Positions 46,055 through 57,594 of a stretch of 64,000 nucleotides of DNA are shown in pieces (position 1 is the stretch's first letter; each line of letters opens with the position of its first letter). The notes under the pieces were generated by a model. It had not been told where the DNA came from. It made no database searches and worked only from the letters and a program-made list of their open reading frames with translations. The DNA is from Stutzerimonas kunmingensis (GTDB taxonomy: Bacteria; Pseudomonadota; Gammaproteobacteria; Pseudomonadales; Pseudomonadaceae), in the NCBI RefSeq assembly GCF_002929225.1, contig NZ_PISM01000014.1, positions 62,001 through 126,000 of the forward strand. The letters are read 5' to 3'. The position numbers and the translations under genes were made by a program.

Positions 46055-48886
46055 ATGCAAGAAAGCGTAATGCAGCGCATGTGGGACAGTGCCCACCTAT
46101 CCGGTGGTAACGCTGCCTATGTGGAAGAGCTTTATGAGCTCTACCTGCACGATCCCAACGCTGTGCCCGAAGAGTGGCGCACTTACTTCCAGAAGTTGCC
46201 CTCCGGTGGCAGCGCTTCAGCCGATGTATCGCACTCGACTATTCGCGACCACTTCGTCCTGCTGGGCAAGAACCAGCGTCGTGCTCAGCCTGTGTCCGCA
46301 GGTAGCGTCAGCAGTGAGCACGAAAAGAAGCAGATCGAAGTCCTGCGCCTGATCCAGGCCTATCGGGTGCGTGGCCATCAGGCAGCACAGCTCGATCCGC
46401 TTGGCCTGCAACAGCGCACCGTTCCTGCCGATCTGGCGATCAATAACTACGGTCTGACCGACGCCGACCTCGACACCGTGTTCCGCACCGCCGACCTGGC
46501 CATGGTCAACGGACAAGGTACTCTGCGCGAAATCCTGCAGGCGCTGCAAGAAACCTATTGCCGCACCATCGGCGCCGAGTACATGCACATCGTCGATTCC
46601 GAGCAGCGCAGCTGGTTCGTTCAGCGCCTGGAAAGCGTGCGTGGCCGCCCGGACTTCTCGCCGGAGATCAAGAGCCATCTGCTCGAGCGCCTGACTGCCG
46701 CCGAAGGCCTGGAAAAGTACCTGGGTACCAAGTATCCGGGCACCAAGCGTTTTGGTCTCGAAGGTGGCGAGAGCCTGATTCCGCTGCTTGACGAGATCAT
46801 CCAGCGTTCTGGCTCTTATGGCACTAAGGAAATCGTAATCGGCATGGCCCACCGTGGCCGCCTGAACGTGCTGGTCAACACCTTTGGCAAGAATCCGCGC
46901 GACCTTTTCGACGAGTTCGAAGGCAAGAAGGTCGAGGGCCTGAGTTCAGGTGACGTGAAATATCACCAGGGCTTCTCCTCCAACGTGATGACCCCGGGTG
47001 GCGAAATTCACCTGGCCATGGCGTTCAACCCGTCCCACCTCGAAATCGTTTCCCCGGTGGTCGAGGGTTCGGTGCGGGCTCGTCAGGATCGCCGTTGTGA
47101 TCCGGTCGGCGACAAGGTGCTTCCGGTAACCATCCACGGCGATGCTGCTGTCGCCGGTCAGGGCGTGGTGATGGAAACCTTCCAGATGTCGCAGACCCGT
47201 GCTTATCGCACGGGTGGCACCATTCGCATCGTGGTCAACAACCAGGTCGGCTTCACCACCAACAAGCAGGAAGATGCTCGTTCCACCGAGTACGCAACCG
47301 ATGTGGCGAAGATGATCCAGGCGCCGATCTTCCATGTGAACGCAGACGATCCCGAGGCGGTGCTGTTCGTCACCCAGCTCGCTGTCGACTACCGGATGCA
47401 GTTCAAGCGCGACATCGTCATCGACCTGATCTGCTACCGCCGTCGTGGTCACAACGAGGCGGACGAGCCGAGCGGCACTCAGCCGTTGATGTATCAGAAG
47501 ATCGCCAAGCAGCGCACCACTCGTGAGCTGTACGCCGATTCGCTGATCCAGTCCAAGGTGCTGGACGACGAGCGTGTTCAGGCCAAGATCGACGAGTACC
47601 GTACGGCGCTCGACAATGGGCTGCACGTAGTCAAGAGCCTGGTCAAAGAGCCGAATAAAGAACTCTTCGTTGACTGGCGTCCGTATCTGGGTCATGCTTG
47701 GACTGCCCGTCATGACACCAGCTTCGATCTGAAGACCTTGCAGGATCTGTCCAACAAGCTGCTGCAGACGCCGGAAGGCTTCGTGGTGCAGCGTCAGGTC
47801 TCGAAGATTCTCGAAGATCGCCAGAAGATGGGTGCGGGCGCGCTCACCATCAACTGGGGCTACGCGGAAGTCATGGCGTACGCCACGCTGCTGTTCGAAG
47901 GCCACCCGGTACGTATCTCCGGTCAGGACGTCGGCCGCGGCACCTTCTCGCACCGCCATGCTGCGCTGCATAACCAGAAGGACGGCAGTACCTACATTCC
48001 GCTGCAGCACCTCTATGAAGGTCAGCCGCGTTTCGATCTGTACGACTCGTTCCTTTCCGAGGAAGCGGTTCTGGCTTTCGAATACGGTTACGCCACCACC
48101 ATGCCCAACGCGCTTGTCGTGTGGGAAGCGCAGTTCGGCGACTTCGCCAATGGCGCCCAGGTAGTGATCGACCAGTTCATCACCAGCGGTGAGCACAAGT
48201 GGGGTCGCCTGTGTGGCCTGACCATGCTGTTGCCACATGGCTATGAGGGGCAGGGCCCGGAACACTCGTCCGCTCGTCTGGAGCGTTACCTGCAGCTGTG
48301 CGCCGAGCACAATATCCAGGTTTGCGTGCCGACGACTCCGGCGCAGGTCTACCACATGCTGCGTCGCCAGGCGATTCGCCCGCTGCGCAAGCCGCTAGTT
48401 GCGCTGACACCCAAGTCGCTGCTGCGTCATAAGCTTGCGACCTCGACACTGGAAGAGCTCACCCAGGGTTCCTTCCAGACCGTTATCCCGGAAGTCGACG
48501 CGATCGATCCGGCGAAGGTCGAGCGTGTAATCATGTGTAGCGGCAAGGTCTACTATGACCTGCTGGACAAGCGTCGTGCCGAAGGCCGCGAAGATATCGC
48601 CATCGTGCGTATCGAGCAGCTGTATCCGTTCCCGGAAGAGGATCTGGCCGAAGCGCTCGCGCCTTACCAGAATCTCAAACACATCGTCTGGTGCCAGGAA
48701 GAGCCGATGAACCAGGGTGCCTGGTACTGCAGCCAGCATCACATGCGCCGTGTGGCCACCGCACACAAGAAGGAACTGTTCCTTCAGTACGCGGGTCGTG
48801 ATGCTTCAGCGGCGCCGGCGGTCGGTTACGCCTCCATGCATGCCGAACAGCAGGAAAAACTGCTGCAGGACGCCTTCACCGTTTAA
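46055..48886 (+). CDS. sucA: 2-oxoglutarate dehydrogenase E1 component
   Basis: This 943-residue thiamine diphosphate-dependent E1 decarboxylates 2-oxoglutarate and charges the SucB lipoyl group. Motifs are the N-terminal LSGGNAAYVEELYELYLHDP (E2-binding arm), GMAHRGRLNVLVN, DLICYRRRGHNEADEP (ThDP/Mg region) and GQDVGRGTFSHRHA. Length is normal. Confidence 0.97.
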   Translation: MQESVMQRMWDSAHLSGGNAAYVEELYELYLHDPNAVPEEWRTYFQKLPSGGSASADVSHSTIRDHFVLLGKNQRRAQPVSAGSVSSEHEKKQIEVLRLIQAYRVRGHQAAQLDPLGLQQRTVPADLAINNYGLTDADLDTVFRTADLAMVNGQGTLREILQALQETYCRTIGAEYMHIVDSEQRSWFVQRLESVRGRPDFSPEIKSHLLERLTAAEGLEKYLGTKYPGTKRFGLEGGESLIPLLDEIIQRSGSYGTKEIVIGMAHRGRLNVLVNTFGKNPRDLFDEFEGKKVEGLSSGDVKYHQGFSSNVMTPGGEIHLAMAFNPSHLEIVSPVVEGSVRARQDRRCDPVGDKVLPVTIHGDAAVAGQGVVMETFQMSQTRAYRTGGTIRIVVNNQVGFTTNKQEDARSTEYATDVAKMIQAPIFHVNADDPEAVLFVTQLAVDYRMQFKRDIVIDLICYRRRGHNEADEPSGTQPLMYQKIAKQRTTRELYADSLIQSKVLDDERVQAKIDEYRTALDNGLHVVKSLVKEPNKELFVDWRPYLGHAWTARHDTSFDLKTLQDLSNKLLQTPEGFVVQRQVSKILEDRQKMGAGALTINWGYAEVMAYATLLFEGHPVRISGQDVGRGTFSHRHAALHNQKDGSTYIPLQHLYEGQPRFDLYDSFLSEEAVLAFEYGYATTMPNALVVWEAQFGDFANGAQVVIDQFITSGEHKWGRLCGLTMLLPHGYEGQGPEHSSARLERYLQLCAEHNIQVCVPTTPAQVYHMLRRQAIRPLRKPLVALTPKSLLRHKLATSTLEELTQGSFQTVIPEVDAIDPAKVERVIMCSGKVYYDLLDKRRAEGREDIAIVRIEQLYPFPEEDLAEALAPYQNLKHIVWCQEEPMNQGAWYCSQHHMRRVATAHKKELFLQYAGRDASAAPAVGYASMHAEQQEKLLQDAFTV

Positions 48887-48901
48887 CCATTTCGTGCAAG
48901 G

Positions 48902-48919
48902 GGCCGCGATATCGCGGCC
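48902..48919. repeat. perfect 18-bp palindrome between sucA and sucB
   Basis: GGCCGCGAT followed directly by ATCGCGGCC. It lies in the 69-bp sucA-sucB gap and can fold as a hairpin in the mRNA. Confidence 0.5.
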
Positions 48920-48955
48920 TCGATGTAGAAACCGAATCAATAGGACCCCTGAATA

Positions 48956-50176
48956 ATGGCTATCGAGATCAAAGCCCCTACATTCCCGGAATCGGTTGCC
49001 GACGGCACCGTTGCCACCTGGCACAAGCAGCCGGGCGACGCGGTCAAGCGTGATGAGCTGATCGTCGACATCGAAACCGACAAGGTGGTGATGGAAGTGC
49101 TCGCCGAAGCTGACGGCGTGCTGACCGAGATCGTCAAGAACGAAGGCGACACCGTGCTGAGCGGCGAGCTGCTCGGCAAGCTGGAGGCTGGTGCTACTGC
49201 CGCCGCCGCACCTGCGCCGGCTGCTGCCCCGGCTCAAGCTGCTGCCCCGGCTGCTGCCGCAACCGCCGGTGAAGAGCCAATCCTGGCTCCTGCTGCGCGC
49301 AAGATGGCCGAAGAGAACGGCATCGATCCGAACAGCATCGCCGGTACCGGTAAAGATGGTCGTGTGACCAAGGAAGATGTCGTTGCCGCCGTCGAAGCCA
49401 AGAAATCCGCTCCGGCTGCTGCTGCCAAGCCGGCTGCTCCAGCTGCCTCCGCTCCGATCTTCGCCGAAGGCGATCGTGTCGAGAAGCGCGTTCCGATGAC
49501 CCGCCTGCGTGCGAAGGTCGCCGAGCGTCTGGTCGAAGCGCAATCCTCCATGGCGATGCTGACTACGTTCAACGAAGTCAACATGAAGCCGATCATGGAG
49601 CTGCGTTCCAAGTACAAGGACCTGTTCGAGAAGACTCACAACGGCGTGCGCCTGGGCTTCATGTCCTTCTTCGTCAAGGCCGCGGTCGAAGCACTCAAGC
49701 GCCAGCCGGGCGTCAACGCTTCCATCGATGGCAATGACATCGTCTACCACGGTTATCAGGATATCGGCGTCGCCGTTTCCAGCGACCGGGGCCTGGTGGT
49801 TCCGGTCCTGCGCAACGCCGAGCACATGAGCCTGGCCGAGATCGAAGGCGGCATCAACAACTTCGGCAAGAAGGCCAAGGCCGGCAAGCTGACCATCGAA
49901 GAGATGACTGGCGGCACCTTCACCATCTCCAATGGTGGTGTGTTTGGTTCGCTGCTGTCGACGCCGATCGTCAACCCGCCTCAGACCGCCATCCTCGGTA
50001 TGCACAAGATCCAGGAACGCCCGATGGCCGTTAACGGTCAAGTGGTCATCCTGCCGATGATGTACCTGGCCCTGTCCTATGACCATCGCTTGATCGACGG
50101 CAAGGAAGCGGTGACCTTCCTGGTTACCATGAAGGACCTGCTGGAAGACCCGGCCCGTCTGCTGCTGGATATCTGA
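48956..50176 (+). CDS. sucB: Dihydrolipoamide succinyltransferase (E2)
   Basis: This 406-residue E2 has one lipoyl domain ([10 protein letters not shown]43 lipoylated). Ala/Pro-rich flexible linkers (about 80-105 and 145-165) flank a peripheral-subunit-binding domain ([15 protein letters not shown]). The catalytic domain ends in [13 protein letters not shown]. It forms the core of the 2-oxoglutarate dehydrogenase complex. Confidence 0.97.
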   Translation: MAIEIKAPTFPESVADGTVATWHKQPGDAVKRDELIVDIETDKVVMEVLAEADGVLTEIVKNEGDTVLSGELLGKLEAGATAAAAPAPAAAPAQAAAPAAAATAGEEPILAPAARKMAEENGIDPNSIAGTGKDGRVTKEDVVAAVEAKKSAPAAAAKPAAPAASAPIFAEGDRVEKRVPMTRLRAKVAERLVEAQSSMAMLTTFNEVNMKPIMELRSKYKDLFEKTHNGVRLGFMSFFVKAAVEALKRQPGVNASIDGNDIVYHGYQDIGVAVSSDRGLVVPVLRNAEHMSLAEIEGGINNFGKKAKAGKLTIEEMTGGTFTISNGGVFGSLLSTPIVNPPQTAILGMHKIQERPMAVNGQVVILPMMYLALSYDHRLIDGKEAVTFLVTMKDLLEDPARLLLDI

Positions 50177-50188
50177 TAGAAACGTCAC

Positions 50189-50245
50189 GGGCTGCAGCTG
50201 GCAGGTCAGGTGAAAGCCGGCCGTGCTACCTGCAGCCTTTGGCTT
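50189..50245 (+). promoter_or_regulatory. possible alternative hairpins between sucB and lpdG
   Basis: Three mutually exclusive pairings are visible. GGCTGCAG/CTGCAGCC uses 50189-50196 and 50229-50236. GCAGGT/ACCTGC uses 50200-50205 and 50227-50232. AAAGCC/GGCTTT uses 50212-50217 and 50240-50245 and is followed by TTAG. Function is speculative. Confidence 0.35.
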
Positions 50246-50259
50246 TTAGCTGCTTTTGA

Positions 50260-51708
<1,449 letters not shown>

Positions 51709-51728
51709 TCGGTTTCGTGCTGTACCCG

Positions 51729-51762
51729 GGCCCGACGTATCTGCGGATACGCCGGGCCTTTT
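51729..51762 (+). terminator. terminator-like element between lpdG and sucC
   Basis: GGCCCGACGTATC (51729-51741) and GATACGCCGGGCC (51746-51758) pair at 12 of 13 positions around a TGCG loop, followed by TTTT. It looks like a complete rho-independent terminator inside the operon, leaving 138 bp for a sucCD promoter. Confidence 0.75.
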
Positions 51763-51900
51763 GCAAACTGCAGATTCGAAAAGGATTGCAGGTCGCTGAG
51801 AGGTATCGTGAATTCGCAGATAGTTTTCAGCGACTTGTGAGGGGGCACGGCGGCTCGTCGTGCCGTAAATGCGCCAATACCAAACCAGACGGTAGAAAGC

Positions 51901-53066
51901 ATGAATCTTCACGAGTACCAAGGTAAACAACTGTTCGCTGAATACGGTCTGCCCGTGTCCAAGGGTTACGCAGTCGATAGCCCGAAGGAAGCAGCGGAAG
52001 CCTGCGACAAGATCGGTGGAACGCAATGGGTGGTCAAAGCCCAGGTGCATGCCGGTGGACGTGGCAAGGCAGGTGGCGTAAAGCTGGTTCGCAGCAAGGA
52101 TGAAGCACGGGCGTTTGCCCAGCAGTGGCTAGACAAGCGCCTGGTGACCTATCAGACCGACGCCAATGGTCAGCCAGTCAGCAAGATCCTTGTCGAGGCT
52201 TGCACCGATATCGACAAGGAACTCTATCTGGGCGCCGTGGTTGATCGCGCCAGTCGCCGGGTCGTGTTCATGGCCTCCACCGAAGGTGGCGTGGATATCG
52301 AAAAAGTCGCTCACGACACGCCTGAGAAAATCCTCAAGGCCACCATCGACCCGCTGGTCGGCGCGCAGCCGTTCCAGGCGCGCGAGCTGGCATTCCAGCT
52401 GGGCCTGAAGGGCGATCAGGTCAAGCAGTTCGTCCATATCTTCGTCGGCCTTGCCCAGCTGTTCCAGGACTATGACCTGGCCCTGCTCGAAGTGAACCCG
52501 CTGGTGATCAAGAAGGACGGCAACCTGCATTGCCTGGACGCCAAGATCAACATCGACAGCAACGCCATCTATCGTCAACCCAAACTGCGCGACATGGCCG
52601 ATCCGTCTCAGGATGATCCGCGCGAGGCCCATGCGGCCAAGTGGGAGCTCAATTACGTAGCGCTCGACGGCAACATCGGCTGCATGGTCAATGGTGCGGG
52701 CCTGGCGATGGGCACCATGGATATCGTCAACCTGCATGGCGGCGCGCCGGCGAACTTCCTCGACGTGGGCGGTGGAGCCACCGAAGAACGCGTGACCGAA
52801 GCGTTCAAGATCATTCTCTCCGACAGCAATGTCGCGGCCGTTCTGGTGAACATCTTCGGCGGCATCGTGCGATGCGACATGATCGCCGAAGGCATCATCG
52901 GTGCCGTTCGCGAAGTGGGCGTCAAGGTGCCCGTGGTGGTTCGCCTGGAAGGCAATAACGCCGACTTGGGGGCCAAGATGCTGAGTGAAAGCGGTCTGAA
53001 CATCATCGGTGCGAGCAGCCTGACCGATGCGGCCATTCAGGTTGTCAAAGCCGCGGAGGGCAAGTA

Positions 53067-53067
<1 letters not shown>
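51901..53067 (+). CDS. sucC: Succinyl-CoA synthetase beta subunit
   Basis: This 388-residue ATP-grasp subunit begins [16 protein letters not shown]. The [12 protein letters not shown] nucleotide loop near 52 and the C-terminal [16 protein letters not shown] are present. With SucD it makes ATP (or GTP) while converting succinyl-CoA to succinate. Its stop shares one base with the sucD start (TAATG). Confidence 0.97.
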
Positions 53068-53951
<884 letters not shown>

Positions 53952-54003
53952 TGTAACGCCCGCCCGGCTGCAGCCGGGCGTTCGAGCTGCTCAGTCTTCG
54001 CAT

Positions 54004-54041
54004 GCCCCGAGGCAGACCTGACGGTTCTGCCTCGGGGCTTT
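54004..54041 (+). terminator. terminator of the sdh-suc operon
   Basis: GCCCCGAGGCAGA (54004-54016) and TCTGCCTCGGGGC (54026-54038) form a perfect 13-bp stem, followed by TTTC. A smaller CGCCCGGC/GCCGGGCG hairpin precedes it, just after the sucD stop. Confidence 0.8.
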
Positions 54042-54402
54042 CAGCTTTGGGTTTGGTAACGTTGCAGCTTCAATCGCTGCTTGGTCCCGCGCTTCATCTA
54101 TCACGCGTTGAGCGCTTCAACCCTGCGGCGCGACGTTTTTTCGCGGCCAATGCTGACGCTCCGGTCAGCATCCATCGCCGCATCGTGGCATCATTGCCGC
54201 TCATTCATACGCTTGTTCGGTCCACAAGAGCGACAGCGTGCAACGAAGGATTCGGCCCAACCGGCTGAATGACGTTTCCCCTTATCCCTGAAGGAAACCC
54301 GTAATCCCATCATTCAGGCCAATATGAACCGCTGACCCGTCGCGCTCGTGGCATGTGCGTCGCGTTCATTTATGCCGTCATCCATTTGGTAGTTTTTTCC
54401 GC
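54042..54402. other. intergenic region upstream of brnQ
   Basis: This 361-bp region has no supported gene. It contains a short TGCTGAC/GTCAGCA hairpin (54151-54157, 54164-54170). No convincing promoter boxes were picked, and the Shine-Dalgarno before brnQ is weak (TTTTTTCCGC just upstream). Confidence 0.5.
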
Positions 54403-55722
54403 ATGAATCGTTTGAAAGGTTTTGACCTGCTGGCTCTTGGCTTCATGACATTTGCGTTGTTCCTTGGCGCCGGCAACATCATCTTCCCGCCCAGCGCCGG
54501 CATGGCGTCGGGCGAGTTTATCTGGCAGGCGGCGCTGGGCTTCTTGCTGACAGGTGTCGGGTTGCCGCTGCTGACCGTCGTCGCGCTGGCGCGAGTGGGT
54601 GGGGGCATGGACCGTTTGACCGCACCGCTCGGCAAGGTCGCTGGTACGGTGCTGGCGGTGGCCGTCTACCTGGCGATCGGTCCGCTGTTCGCGACTCCGC
54701 GCACCGCCGTCGTTTCGTTCGAGATGGGCATTGCGCCATTCAGCGGTAACGCCGGCATGCCGCTGTTCATCTACACGCTGGTGTTCTTCGCGGCCATGCT
54801 GTTCCTGGTGCTGAACCCCGGTCAGCTGGTCAACCGTATCGGCAAGTTCATTACTCCGGTGCTGCTGGCGGCGCTGTTGGTACTCGGTGGCGCGGCGATT
54901 TTCGCCCCGGCGGGAGAGGTCGGTGCTGCGAGTGAGAGTTATCGTGCGTCGCCGCTGATCAAGGGTTTTCTCGAAGGCTATCTGACCATGGATACCCTCG
55001 GCGCTTTGGTTTTCGGCATCGTGATCGCCACCGCCATTCGCGACCGCGGTGTCACCGAGCCCGCGCTGGTTACCCGTTACTCGATGATTGCCGGCGTGAT
55101 TGCTGCGGTCGGGCTGTCGCTGGTCTATCTCGCTCTGTTCTATCTCGGTGCTACCAGCCAGGGCATCGCCGCCGGTGCGGAGAACGGCGTGCAGATTCTG
55201 ACGACCTACGTGCAACACACGTTCGGCACACCGGGCAGCCTGCTGCTCGCAGTAGTCATCACGCTGGCCTGCCTGACCACGGCGGTCGGCCTGACCACGG
55301 CCTGTGGCGAGTTCTTCAGCGCATTGCTGCCGGTTTCCTATCGCACAGTGGTGGTCGTTTTCGCTCTGTTCAGCCTGCTGGTGGCCAACCAGGGTCTGAC
55401 GCAGTTGATCAGTGTGTCGGTGCCGGTCTTGGTGGGCCTTTACCCGCTGGCCATCGTCCTGGTTGCTCTGAGCTTGCTGGATCGCTTCTGGGTTTCGCCC
55501 TCGCGGGTGTTCGTGCCGGTCATGGCGGTGACGCTGATCTTCGGCATTGTCGATGGACTTGCCGCCGCGGGCTTCACCGATTGGGTTCCGGTGCTGTTCA
55601 CGCAGTTGCCATTGGCCGATCAGAGCATGGGCTGGCTGGTTCCGGTTCTGGTGATGCTGGTGTTTGCAGTCGTCACTGATCGCCTGCTCAGTCGCGCCGA
55701 TCAGGCGCAGCATCACGCCTGA
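54403..55722 (+). CDS. brnQ: BrnQ branched-chain amino acid transporter
   Basis: This 439-residue protein has about 12 membrane helices, with the LIVCS-family opening LKGFDLLALGFMTFALFLG and GAGNIIFPP. It takes up leucine, isoleucine and valine coupled to sodium. ATG 54403 (MNRLKG) matches family starts. An upstream GTG at 54355 is less likely. Confidence 0.93.
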   Translation: MNRLKGFDLLALGFMTFALFLGAGNIIFPPSAGMASGEFIWQAALGFLLTGVGLPLLTVVALARVGGGMDRLTAPLGKVAGTVLAVAVYLAIGPLFATPRTAVVSFEMGIAPFSGNAGMPLFIYTLVFFAAMLFLVLNPGQLVNRIGKFITPVLLAALLVLGGAAIFAPAGEVGAASESYRASPLIKGFLEGYLTMDTLGALVFGIVIATAIRDRGVTEPALVTRYSMIAGVIAAVGLSLVYLALFYLGATSQGIAAGAENGVQILTTYVQHTFGTPGSLLLAVVITLACLTTAVGLTTACGEFFSALLPVSYRTVVVVFALFSLLVANQGLTQLISVSVPVLVGLYPLAIVLVALSLLDRFWVSPSRVFVPVMAVTLIFGIVDGLAAAGFTDWVPVLFTQLPLADQSMGWLVPVLVMLVFAVVTDRLLSRADQAQHHA

Positions 55723-55811
55723 CTTGTTCTCGCGCTGCGCCGCGGCTGACGATAGATCGGTCGCGGGGTAGCGCTGACATTAGGCGCAAGCTTCGGCGAC
55801 GCGGTGCTGGC

Positions 55812-55817
55812 TATAAT
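55812..55817 (+). promoter_or_regulatory. -10 box upstream of the DUF599 gene
   Basis: A perfect TATAAT lies 25 bp before the ATG at 55843. The -35 position has no good match, so a regulated or weak promoter is likely. Confidence 0.4.
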
Positions 55818-55842
55818 CGCGTGATGTCTCCGAGGGCGCGCC

Positions 55843-56568
55843 ATGACGTTATCCGATTCAACCCTGCCGCATCTGATCGCCGTGCTCTGGTTCATCGTAT
55901 GTTGGGCTGGATACACCCGCTACGCGAGCTGGCGCGGCCGGGATACGGCTTGTCTGGCGAGTGTGTTGCACCTCTATCGGCAGGACTGGATGCAGCGCCT
56001 GCTGTTGCGTGACAACCGTATCGCCGATGCCAACGTGATCGGCAATCTGGAGCGCAACGCATCGTTCTTTGCATCCAGCACGCTGATCATCCTTGCAGGC
56101 ATCCTGACCGCGTTGGGTGCATCCGATCGAGCGGTTTCGCTATTGGCCGACCTGCCATTTGCGCAACCGGTCAGCCGCGGTCTTTCGGAAGTCAAGCTGC
56201 TGTGTCTGGCGGTCGTCTTTGTCTATGCGTTCTTCACCTTCAGCTGGTGCATGCGCCAGTACAACTTCGCCGCGGTACTGGTTGCTTCGGCGCCGATGGT
56301 GGGCGAGCGCAACGTCAGTGATCAGGAGCGCAAGGCCTTTGCCGAGCGTGCGGCGCGGGTCCTTTCCATGGCTGCCAACCAGTTCAACTTCGGCTTGCGC
56401 GCCTATTACTTCGGCATGGCCACCTTGGCCTGGTTCGTTCACCCCTGGTTCTTCATGTTGGTCACCACAGGCGTGGTCCTGATCCTCTACCGCCGCGAAT
56501 TCCACTCGGACGTGCTCGGGGTGATGGTATTCACGCCAACTTCCCCGGCCGAAATGCCCAAGGAATAG
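55843..56568 (+). CDS. DUF599 family membrane protein
   Basis: This 241-residue protein has about four membrane helices, with the DUF599 signature around NLERNASFFASSTLIILAG and FTFSWCMRQYNFAAVL. No function is established for the family. It is monocistronic between brnQ and the thioesterase pair. Confidence 0.85.
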   Translation: MTLSDSTLPHLIAVLWFIVCWAGYTRYASWRGRDTACLASVLHLYRQDWMQRLLLRDNRIADANVIGNLERNASFFASSTLIILAGILTALGASDRAVSLLADLPFAQPVSRGLSEVKLLCLAVVFVYAFFTFSWCMRQYNFAAVLVASAPMVGERNVSDQERKAFAERAARVLSMAANQFNFGLRAYYFGMATLAWFVHPWFFMLVTTGVVLILYRREFHSDVLGVMVFTPTSPAEMPKE

Positions 56569-56627
56569 GGCGCGTACACGACAAGGCGGTATCATGCGCG
56601 CCTTGAGCAAATCCCCCGAGAATTCGA

Positions 56628-57089
56628 ATGAGCGATAGCCAGATACTCGAGCGCACCCAGCGCTTCTTGTCCTTTCTGCGACACTGTCAGGTGCTGGGGC
56701 TTACAGTCGAGCATGCCGACAGCCGCGGCCTTACCCTGCGCCTTCCATACAGCGAGAAGATCATTGGGAACCCGGAAACCGGCGGAGTCCATGGCGGCGC
56801 GATCACCACGCTGATGGACACCACCTGCGGCATTTCCACGGCCTGCGCCCTGCCGGAGCTGAAAGTTTGCCCGACGCTCGATCTGCGAATCGACTACATG
56901 CATCCCGCCGAGGCCGGACACGATATCTTCGGCTTCGCCGAGTGCTACCGCGTCACGCCAACGGTCATCTTTACTCGTGGCGTCGCCTATCAGCGCGATA
57001 TCAACGAACCGATCGCTCATGTGGTAGGCACCTTCATGCGCATGGGCAAGGCTGCACCCGCAGCCATGGGCAAGGAGGGCGGCGCATGA
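56628..57089 (+). CDS. PaaI-family hotdog thioesterase
   Basis: This 153-residue single hotdog-fold protein has the PaaI motif NPETGGVHGGAITTLMDTTCGIS near residues 50-72 (catalytic Asp/Gly region, DT) and DLRIDYMHPAEAG. It probably hydrolyses acyl-CoA of unknown chain type. Its stop overlaps the next hotdog gene by 4 bp (ATGA). Confidence 0.9.
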   Translation: MSDSQILERTQRFLSFLRHCQVLGLTVEHADSRGLTLRLPYSEKIIGNPETGGVHGGAITTLMDTTCGISTACALPELKVCPTLDLRIDYMHPAEAGHDIFGFAECYRVTPTVIFTRGVAYQRDINEPIAHVVGTFMRMGKAAPAAMGKEGGA

Positions 57090-57529
57090 GCGATCTCAAC
57101 CTCAACGAGCTGGTCCAGCATGCACACGCCAACAACGATTACGACTCGCTGATCAAACTGGTGCCGTACGCCAAGCTGATCGGCATCGAGTGCCTGCGGC
57201 TCGGTGACGAAATGGTTTTTCGTCTGCCGCAGAACGAGGACAACATCGGCAATCCGCTGCCGGCCATTCACGGCGGGGTCATCGCAGGCTTCATGGAGCA
57301 CGCGGCGATGCTGCATCTGCTGATGTTCATGGGCGCGCCACATTTGCCCAAAATCATCGACTTCTCGATAGATTATCTACGCGCCGGTCACTATCGTGAC
57401 ACCTTTGCCGCCTGCCAGGTCTGGCGCCAGGGTCGCAGGGTCGCCAATGTCGCGATCACCGCCTGGCAGACCCATCAGGCCGAGCCCATCGCCACCGCCC
57501 GCTGCCATTTCAAGATCGACGAGCCCTGA
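57086..57529 (+). CDS. second PaaI-family hotdog thioesterase-like protein
   Basis: This 147-residue hotdog protein has NPLPAIHGGVIAGFMEHAAMLHLL and DFSIDYLRAG. The catalytic segment differs from its partner (GFMEHAA rather than TLMDTTC). It is translationally coupled to the upstream gene, so the two may form a hetero-oligomer. A CTGACG/CGTCAG hairpin overlaps its stop. Confidence 0.88.
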   Translation: MSDLNLNELVQHAHANNDYDSLIKLVPYAKLIGIECLRLGDEMVFRLPQNEDNIGNPLPAIHGGVIAGFMEHAAMLHLLMFMGAPHLPKIIDFSIDYLRAGHYRDTFAACQVWRQGRRVANVAITAWQTHQAEPIATARCHFKIDEP

Positions 57530-57594
57530 CGCATTCGTCAGGGTGGCGTTGCGGTGTGCGGCGTCACCTTGTGCGATTGCGTGAAGGAACTCGA

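Noticed and set aside
49195-49270. Ala/Pro-rich repeat in sucB as a DNA repeat element
   Set aside because: It is the normal flexible linker after the lipoyl domain of an E2 protein, so the repetition is explained at protein level.
54108-54120. TTGAGCGCTTCAA as an FNR-type site
   Set aside because: Total length is 13 rather than 14 and the inner bases do not match TTGAT/ATCAA.
54370-55716. 448-codon open frame antisense to brnQ
   Set aside because: Very high Gln/His/Arg content. It is the reverse image of a hydrophobic transporter.
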